Below, piece by piece: positions 32,078 through 36,878 of a stretch of 36,878 bases of DNA; the first letter of the stretch is position 1; each line of letters begins with the position of its first letter. Where the stretch lies: positions 1 to 36,878 of the forward strand of contig CAZUZF010000003.1 in NCBI GenBank assembly GCA_964624955.1, written 5' to 3'. The notes under the pieces are model-generated. The model made no database searches and was not told the origin of the DNA. It saw nothing but the letters and a program-made list of their open reading frames with translations. The position numbers and the translations under genes were made by a program. Source of the DNA: JACQHJ01 sp964624955. GTDB taxonomy: Bacteria > Patescibacteriota > Microgenomatia > Levybacterales > UBA12049.

Positions 32078-33301
32078 CTATTTTATTACACTTTTACCCA
32101 AATATTTTTGCAAAATCTTTGGAATTAAAATACTACCGTCTTTTTGCTGATAATTTTCCAAAATTGCAATGATTGGTCTTGTGGAAAACGCAGTACCATT
32201 TAAAATATTTACATATTTTCTCAAATCTCCATCCTGGTATTTAACATTAAGCCTCCTTGCTTGGAAATCAGTTGTTGTAGAAGTTGACGTAACTTCCCTG
32301 TACTTTCCCTCTGAGGGAATCCAGGCCTCTAAATCATATTTTCTTGCAGTTGGATAACCTAAATCGCCAGTACACATTTTTACAACCTGGTAGGGAATGT
32401 TTAAAGCCGAAAGCAACTTTTCTTCTAAGGACAAAAGATATTCGTGTTCTTTATCATCTTCTCCCTCTTTGGTAAAAGAAACCATCTCGACTTTATCAAA
32501 CTGGTGAACTCTTAAAATTCCTCTTGTATCTTTTCCATAACTTCCAGCTTCTCTTCTAAAACAGGTTGAAAACCCAACGTACCTTCTGGGAAGATCTTTG
32601 GCATTTAAAATTTCATCTTTGTGTATTGCAACAATAGATTGTTCACTTGTTCCAACTAAAACAAGATCGTCTTTATCTAAAATATACATGTCTTTATCTC
32701 CGCCGTTTTCCATGTACCCAAGCCCTCTCATTACTTGCGTTTTTATTAATACAGGCGGAATTATGGGGATGAATCCTTCTTTTAAGAGAATATCAAGCGC
32801 AAGTTGTCGTAGAGCAAACTCTAAAAGCACTCCATCATTTTTTAAATAATAAAATCTTGCACCTGAGATTTTAGAAGCCCTGGTAACGTCAATAATGTCT
32901 AAGTTTTCTCCTAAAAATAGGTGATCTTTTGGCTTAAAATCAAATTTTGTGGGATTTCCTACTTTCTTTATTACCTCATTATTCTTTTCATCTTTGCCAA
33001 CTTTTACATCGTCCTTTGCAATATTTGGAATTTTCAAAAGATATATATTTAATTCTTCCCTAACTGCATTTAGAGCGTGTTCATGTTGTTCAAGTTTTAT
33101 TTTTATTTCCTTACCCTTTTGAATATTTTTGTCTTTTGCTGCCCTATTTCTTTGTTCACGAAGAGATTGAACCATTGTATCAAGCCCTCGAACTTTATTA
33201 TCAAGCTCTAGTACATGTTCAATATTAACTTCAATACCCTTGTCTTTTGCTTTTTTTACGATAAGTTCAGGATTTTCTCTAATAAATTTAATATCAAGCA
33301 T
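32078..33301 (-). CDS. serS: Seryl-tRNA synthetase
   Basis: The 407-residue class II synthetase charges tRNA-Ser. The N-terminal antiparallel coiled coil (about 30-105) binds the long variable arm. The class II motifs are present: motif 2 in FSTCFRREAGSYGKDTRG, with VHQFDKVEM after it, and motif 3 in NGTAFSTRPIIAILENYQQ. TSTSTTTDFQARR marks the SerRS serine site. The start overlaps the end of the rdgB-like gene by 8 bases. Its product sets the charged tRNA-Ser level that a serine-codon leader peptide downstream would sense. Confidence 0.96.
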   Translation of the reverse strand: MLDIKFIRENPELIVKKAKDKGIEVNIEHVLELDNKVRGLDTMVQSLREQRNRAAKDKNIQKGKEIKIKLEQHEHALNAVREELNIYLLKIPNIAKDDVKVGKDEKNNEVIKKVGNPTKFDFKPKDHLFLGENLDIIDVTRASKISGARFYYLKNDGVLLEFALRQLALDILLKEGFIPIIPPVLIKTQVMRGLGYMENGGDKDMYILDKDDLVLVGTSEQSIVAIHKDEILNAKDLPRRYVGFSTCFRREAGSYGKDTRGILRVHQFDKVEMVSFTKEGEDDKEHEYLLSLEEKLLSALNIPYQVVKMCTGDLGYPTARKYDLEAWIPSEGKYREVTSTSTTTDFQARRLNVKYQDGDLRKYVNILNGTAFSTRPIIAILENYQQKDGSILIPKILQKYLGKSVIK

Positions 33302-33899
33302 ATTTTTTAATAATAGGTATTAATTTTTGGATAGCTTTATATCTGTGATTATATAACTTTTGCTCTAGATTTGAAAGTTCGTTTTCGTAAAAGAACTTTT
33401 TTATTTTAGGAAGGTAAAAGAATGACCTGAAAGGATACCCTTTTATAAAATTTGGTTTTGGGTTTTTAGAAATTATTCCGTTTACTTGTCCTGCTCTACT
33501 AAAAACTTTACCGTTAGGAAGGGCAAATGAGACAATTGTTCTAAATCTTGCTTTCCTGTTGTTATCAGGCAATATCTTTAAAATTTTAAACATGTGATTT
33601 ATCAATTCTTCATCAGTAGAATGATGCCCAAGCCATCTTCTTGTTTGAATGCCTGGCTTATTATTCAGTGCTGATATTTCAATTCCGCCATCATCTGCAA
33701 TTGTTAAAAGATTTGAGATTTTTGCAAAAAACAAAGCTTTCTTGACAGAATTTTGTCTATATGTTTTTCCATCCTCTTTAATGTCTTTGTCAATTTTTAA
33801 ATCTTCCAAAGAAACAAGCTCAAAAGATAATTGCTTTAAAAAATCTTTAAATTCATTAAATTTCCCCAAGTTTTTGGTTGCGATGAGAATCTTTTTCAC
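33294..33899 (-). CDS. RdgB/HAM1-family nucleoside-triphosphate pyrophosphatase
   Basis: The 201-residue protein matches the ITPase family that hydrolyses XTP and dITP. It begins KKILIATKNLGKFNEF, has the conserved TIADDGGIEISALNNKPGI near 66-84, and FRTIVSFALPNGK near 118-130. The C-terminal part is diverged: the usual GYDPIF segment reads GYPFRSFF. The start codon is GTG at 33899. A TATACT element ends 8 bases upstream, giving a leaderless transcript. It overlaps serS by 8 bases. Confidence 0.8.
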   Translation of the reverse strand: MKKILIATKNLGKFNEFKDFLKQLSFELVSLEDLKIDKDIKEDGKTYRQNSVKKALFFAKISNLLTIADDGGIEISALNNKPGIQTRRWLGHHSTDEELINHMFKILKILPDNNRKARFRTIVSFALPNGKVFSRAGQVNGIISKNPKPNFIKGYPFRSFFYLPKIKKFFYENELSNLEQKLYNHRYKAIQKLIPIIKKYA

Positions 33900-33906
33900 A
33901 AAAAAG

Positions 33907-33912
33907 AGTATA
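33907..33912 (-). promoter_or_regulatory. -10 element of the rdgB-like gene
   Basis: TATACT on the minus strand ends 8 bases before the GTG at 33899, so transcription should begin one base before the start codon. Confidence 0.45.
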
Positions 33913-33942
33913 CCACTTTTAAAATTTAACCATATAGTGTTA

Positions 33943-33948
33943 TATAAT
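33943..33948 (+). promoter_or_regulatory. -10 element of the 66-residue basic protein
   Basis: A perfect TATAAT ends 10 bases before the ATG at 33958. It is divergent from the rdgB-like -10 element, 30 bases away, so the two -35 regions would overlap. Confidence 0.45.
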
Positions 33949-33957
33949 GGGGCGAAA

Positions 33958-34158
33958 ATGGTAGAGAAAGATAGAATTACAGATGAAGCTGCTAAACCTA
34001 ATACGCAAATATCCCCTCAAGGATTAGATTCTGGTGTAATTAATCATTTATCTGAAGATGAACCATATCATCAAAAAGTGAGACTTTGGAGAAGGATAAG
34101 AAGACACCAAAGAGTATTTGATTTAACAAGAAGAAACTCCAGGTCTAGACCTCATTAA
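33958..34158 (+). CDS. Small protein with basic C-terminus, unknown
   Basis: The 66-residue ORF begins MVEKDRITDEAAKPNTQI. The first half is polar and acidic; the second half is rich in Arg and aromatic residues (VRLWRRIRRHQRVFDLTRRN), ending SRSRPH. This could bind nucleic acid, but no family is recognised. The frame is open upstream, antisense to the rdgB-like gene; the ATG at 33958 is chosen because a perfect TATAAT stands 10 bases before it. The end overlaps the convergent lysS by 14 bases. Confidence 0.6.
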   Translation: MVEKDRITDEAAKPNTQISPQGLDSGVINHLSEDEPYHQKVRLWRRIRRHQRVFDLTRRNSRSRPH

Positions 34159-35671
34159 ACCTTTTTTTAACAAACTGTTTGTCTAAGGATAGTATAAGCC
34201 AAGCAGCTTTTGGACCATAGTTTTTACCAAGTAAAGATAAATAAATGGCAGTAAAAGTATCTTTACCGTTTAATCCATAAAATTTTCCAATGTCATAAAT
34301 TCTTGTCTGAAAGTCTTTTGGTTTCCATTTTTTATCAAGCTCGTTTGCAATTTGAACTAGGGCTTTTTTTTGCTCACTAGATAAATTACTTACAATTTCT
34401 GGAAGACTTTCTTGTACAGTAAATTTTTCATTTTCAGGGGCATATTTTTCTACCCAGTTTTTGGCATAGAAAGCCCAGTCCTGCAAATTATTTTTTTTAA
34501 TTTCACCTTCCATGTTTGGCATTTGTACCCATTGTGTTAGAAGTGAAAATCTAACAGATGGAGGTTTTTTAATATTCTCACTAACTTGAGAAAGCTCAAA
34601 AATTCTGGCAAGATCGCTATCGCCTTTGTTAAAATATGCATCAGAAGCTTTTTGATAATCATCAAATAGATTTGCGATTACATTAGGCTGTGCCGGATCA
34701 AAATTAATCTGTGTATTTACTTTAATTCTAGTCATTAAAAATCTGATTAACTCAGGGGGTAAAATATCCAACATATCTAATGCTGCAACTCCAACGCCTC
34801 TTGAAGAAGACATTTTTCTTCCTCCTATTAAAATCCACTCATAAGGTATTGGGAAAGGAACGGGATAACTTAAAACTCTTTTGCAAACCTGGCTTGCCAA
34901 ATCATGAGAGCCACCTTTTGACATGTGATCTTTTCCAGCTCCTTCAATTGTTATTCCTATTGCTTTCCATTTTGCAGGCCAGTCAATTTTCCAGGGAAGT
35001 TTTCCAACAATTTCTCCATCACCACTGAAAGGAGAAATTTTACCTTTTTGTCCGCAGCCTTTTGTCCATTTTACTTTATCAACTACACACTCGTAGGTTA
35101 CCAATTCTCCATCCCAATCTGAAACTAACGTTGTTGAGACTTTACCGCAATTTGGACAATATATTTGAAACGGATACCAATCGCTTGGTAATTTTTTATC
35201 ATACATTTCCTCATAGATTTTTCTAACCTCAGAAGCATTATCTAAAACATCTTTAATCATTGGATTCATAAGTCCCTTGGTATATAAGTCTTTCGTCCAA
35301 ATAATTTCAGGCTTGCAGCCTATTGCGTTAAATACTTTTTGGAAATCAGCTGCATAATATCTTGCATAATTTTCAAAACCTTTAACAGGTGAGGGAATTT
35401 TAAATAAAGGCATGCCAAGATAGGGTTCAAATTTTTCCCTATCTAAATACGAGGGAATATCATCCATTGGATCGTGGTCTTCAAAGACATAAGTGTATTT
35501 TGCTTTAACCCCTCTACCTAGAAGCGCTTTATAGACAAGGTCATGGATGACAACACCTCTTAGAGCACCAACATGTACCCTACCTGAGGGAGTTTTCATA
35601 TCATCCACCCAGTATGGTTTAAATTTTCTCGATTTAATTATTTTGTCAGCAACGCTGTCAGCCCAAAACAT
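34145..35671 (-). CDS. lysS: Class I lysyl-tRNA synthetase (archaeal type)
   Basis: The 508-residue protein belongs to the class I LysRS family, unrelated to the class II LysRS of most bacteria. The HIGH-like motif is HVGA at 33-36 in TPSGRVHVGALRG. The second signature is KMSSS at 286-290 in GGRKMSSSRGVG. An inserted zinc-binding region has C172, C175, C195 and C206 (YCPNCGK near 171-177). The helical anticodon-binding domain fills the C-terminal 170 residues. It lies directly after asd and dapA of lysine biosynthesis and has its own TATAAT 8 bases before the ATG. Confidence 0.94.
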   Translation of the reverse strand: MFWADSVADKIIKSRKFKPYWVDDMKTPSGRVHVGALRGVVIHDLVYKALLGRGVKAKYTYVFEDHDPMDDIPSYLDREKFEPYLGMPLFKIPSPVKGFENYARYYAADFQKVFNAIGCKPEIIWTKDLYTKGLMNPMIKDVLDNASEVRKIYEEMYDKKLPSDWYPFQIYCPNCGKVSTTLVSDWDGELVTYECVVDKVKWTKGCGQKGKISPFSGDGEIVGKLPWKIDWPAKWKAIGITIEGAGKDHMSKGGSHDLASQVCKRVLSYPVPFPIPYEWILIGGRKMSSSRGVGVAALDMLDILPPELIRFLMTRIKVNTQINFDPAQPNVIANLFDDYQKASDAYFNKGDSDLARIFELSQVSENIKKPPSVRFSLLTQWVQMPNMEGEIKKNNLQDWAFYAKNWVEKYAPENEKFTVQESLPEIVSNLSSEQKKALVQIANELDKKWKPKDFQTRIYDIGKFYGLNGKDTFTAIYLSLLGKNYGPKAAWLILSLDKQFVKKRFNEV

Positions 35672-35678
35672 ATATGTA

Positions 35679-35684
35679 ATTATA
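35679..35684 (-). promoter_or_regulatory. -10 element of lysS
   Basis: A perfect TATAAT on the minus strand lies in the 38-base asd-lysS gap and ends 8 bases before the lysS ATG, placing the transcript start one base before the codon. Confidence 0.5.
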
Positions 35685-35709
35685 TTGCTTCTTTGCCTAA
35701 CATTAAAGA

Positions 35710-36756
35710 CTAGATAAGCTCATTTGCCTTTAGAAGCTCTGCGTTAAGTATAGCCGCTCCTGCAGCTCCCCGTATAGTATTGTGAACTAAAAGTGTAAAT
35801 TTAATATCAAAAATATTAGATTTCCTAATTCTTCCAATACTTACTGACATTCCATTATTAATATCTCTATCTAAAATAGGCTGTGGTCTATCGTTTTCCA
35901 TTCGAACAATGATTGGATTAACTGGTGCACTTGGAAGGTTTAATTTTTGAGGAAGACCTCTAAAATTTCTAAAGACTTTTAAGACTTTATCTATGCTTGG
36001 TTTTTTAATAAGTTCAACTGTTACTGATTCCAAATGTCCATCTCTTACGTTAACTCTATTGCAATGAGCGGAAATTATCATATTTGCATCGTCTATTTTT
36101 CCGTTTAAAAAACTACCAAGTAGTTTTAATGGTTCAGTTTCAACTTTTTCTTCCTCATCCCCTATATATGGAACAACATTATCGACTGCATCAAGTGAGG
36201 CAACTCCTGGGTATCCTGCCCCAGATAATGCCTGCATTGAAGTAACCAAAACTTTACTTATTCCAAATGCGTCATGCAATGGTTTAAGAGCTATCGTTAG
36301 CCCAATAGTTGTGCAATTGGGATTTGTAACAATAAAGCCTTTTCCTTTAAGCCTTTTCCTTTGTACCTTTATTAAATCTAAATGCTCCGGGTTTACTTCC
36401 GGAATAAGAAGTGGAACGTCTTTATCCATTCTATGGTTTTTGGAATTACTGATAACAACGTACCCATTTTTAGCAAACTCTTCCTCAATAGGACCTGCAA
36501 CTGATGAATCAAGCGCGCTAAATACCACTCCAGCATTAAAGTCGGGTTTACATAAACGTAGTTTCATTTTAGCTAATGTTGGGGGAATTTTTGGAGAAAC
36601 TTTCCAGTTCACAACATCAGCATATCTTTTACCAAAGCTCGTTTCTGAGGCGCAAAGATATTTTACTTCAAACCACGGATGACCATCCAGAAGTTGCACA
36701 AACCTTTGGCCAACATTTCCGGTTGCACCCAGTATTCCAACAGGTATTTTTCTCAT
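35710..36756 (-). CDS. asd: Aspartate-semialdehyde dehydrogenase (archaeal/fungal type)
   Basis: The 348-residue enzyme reduces aspartyl phosphate to aspartate semialdehyde, the branch point for lysine, threonine and methionine. It has GILGATGNVGQRFVQLL at 7-23, SNSKNHRMDKDVPLLIPEVN near 103-122, the catalytic cysteine C148 in TNPNCTTIGL, and SAHCNRVNVRDGH near 239-251. The NPNCTT form and the length point to the archaeal/fungal subtype rather than the common bacterial one. The start overlaps the dapA stop by 4 bases (ATGA). Confidence 0.93.
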   Translation of the reverse strand: MRKIPVGILGATGNVGQRFVQLLDGHPWFEVKYLCASETSFGKRYADVVNWKVSPKIPPTLAKMKLRLCKPDFNAGVVFSALDSSVAGPIEEEFAKNGYVVISNSKNHRMDKDVPLLIPEVNPEHLDLIKVQRKRLKGKGFIVTNPNCTTIGLTIALKPLHDAFGISKVLVTSMQALSGAGYPGVASLDAVDNVVPYIGDEEEKVETEPLKLLGSFLNGKIDDANMIISAHCNRVNVRDGHLESVTVELIKKPSIDKVLKVFRNFRGLPQKLNLPSAPVNPIIVRMENDRPQPILDRDINNGMSVSIGRIRKSNIFDIKFTLLVHNTIRGAAGAAILNAELLKANELI

Positions 36757-36878
36757 ATTAAATCTAGTCCTTTCAAAACCTCTTTTAATATTAGCTTATT
36801 TTTCTCTTCCATTGGAACTAAAGGCAATCTGAACACTTCCTCAATTTTTCCCATTAGATATAATGCTGTTTTAACAGG
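36753..36878 (-). CDS. dapA: 4-hydroxy-tetrahydrodipicolinate synthase, C-terminal end
   Basis: The last 41 codons are present; the rest lies beyond the window edge. The peptide starts PVKTALYLMGKIEEVFRLPL and ends VLKGLDLI. The PVK-ALxLMG and RLPLVPM blocks are typical of the C-terminus of DapA, which condenses aspartate semialdehyde with pyruvate. The neighbour asd makes that substrate. The stop overlaps the asd start (ATGA). Confidence 0.8.
   Translation of the reverse strand, partial: PVKTALYLMGKIEEVFRLPLVPMEEKNKLILKEVLKGLDLI

Noticed and set aside
33649..33957. Longer version of the 66-residue protein starting at 33649
   Set aside because: The extra part is antisense to the rdgB-like gene and lies upstream of the TATAAT that precedes the ATG at 33958.

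Overview
The window is AT-rich and densely coding. It reads best as a chromosomal segment of a Candidate Phyla Radiation (Patescibacteria) bacterium, most likely in the Microgenomates. This rests on gene content and style, not on a marker search. Signs include secreted proteins with long Pro/Thr linkers, a half-length TsaB, an archaeal-type class I lysyl-tRNA synthetase and archaeal-type aspartate-semialdehyde dehydrogenase, and many overlapping genes. TGA serves only as a stop and a release factor 2 gene is present, so the code is standard. I saw no tRNA, rRNA, CRISPR array, insertion sequence or phage gene.

Layout. (1) 1-4427, minus: a glycosylation operon running uxs-like, DPM1-GtrA polyprenol sugar transferase, GT39 mannosyltransferase-like, HAD phosphatase, and a zinc-ribbon gene cut by the window edge. 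(2) 4508-10390: nucleotide-sugar genes. gmd and rmd point to GDP-rhamnose or a related GDP-deoxyhexose, ugd plus uxs to UDP-glucuronate and UDP-xylose, and rfbB, rfbC and rfbD to dTDP-rhamnose; rfbA is not here. (3) 10397-18589, minus: a long run of ftsE, ftsX, a coiled-coil M23 hydrolase, a secreted Pro/Thr-rich protein, tsaE, tsaC, tsaB, a CAP-domain protein, a small membrane protein and two GT2 glycosyltransferases. (4) 18589-24153: a membrane protein, prfB, an NRAMP-like transporter, uppP, an O6-methylguanine methyltransferase and three proteins of unknown function. (5) 24179-34158: GT-C membrane protein, serC, a serB-serA fusion, secA, serS, rdgB-like and a 66-residue basic protein. (6) 34145-36878, minus: class I lysS, asd and the end of dapA.

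The genes form coherent sets. Sugar-nucleotide synthesis feeds the surface glycosyltransferases, UppP recycles undecaprenyl carrier, and FtsEX with its adjacent hydrolase would act in cell-wall splitting. TsaB, TsaC and TsaE belong to t6A tRNA modification. The two serine genes together encode all three steps from 3-phosphoglycerate to serine.

The most unusual signals are regulatory or architectural. First, a serine-rich leader peptide with mutually exclusive hairpins and a terminator lies in front of the serine operon, which is the arrangement of a peptide-leader attenuator. Second, the FtsEX-linked M23 peptidase domain appears circularly permuted. Third, secA has a long leader with two tiny ORFs and a terminator inside the second. 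Fourth, at least eight starts sit 7-10 bases after a -10 element, which implies leaderless transcripts.
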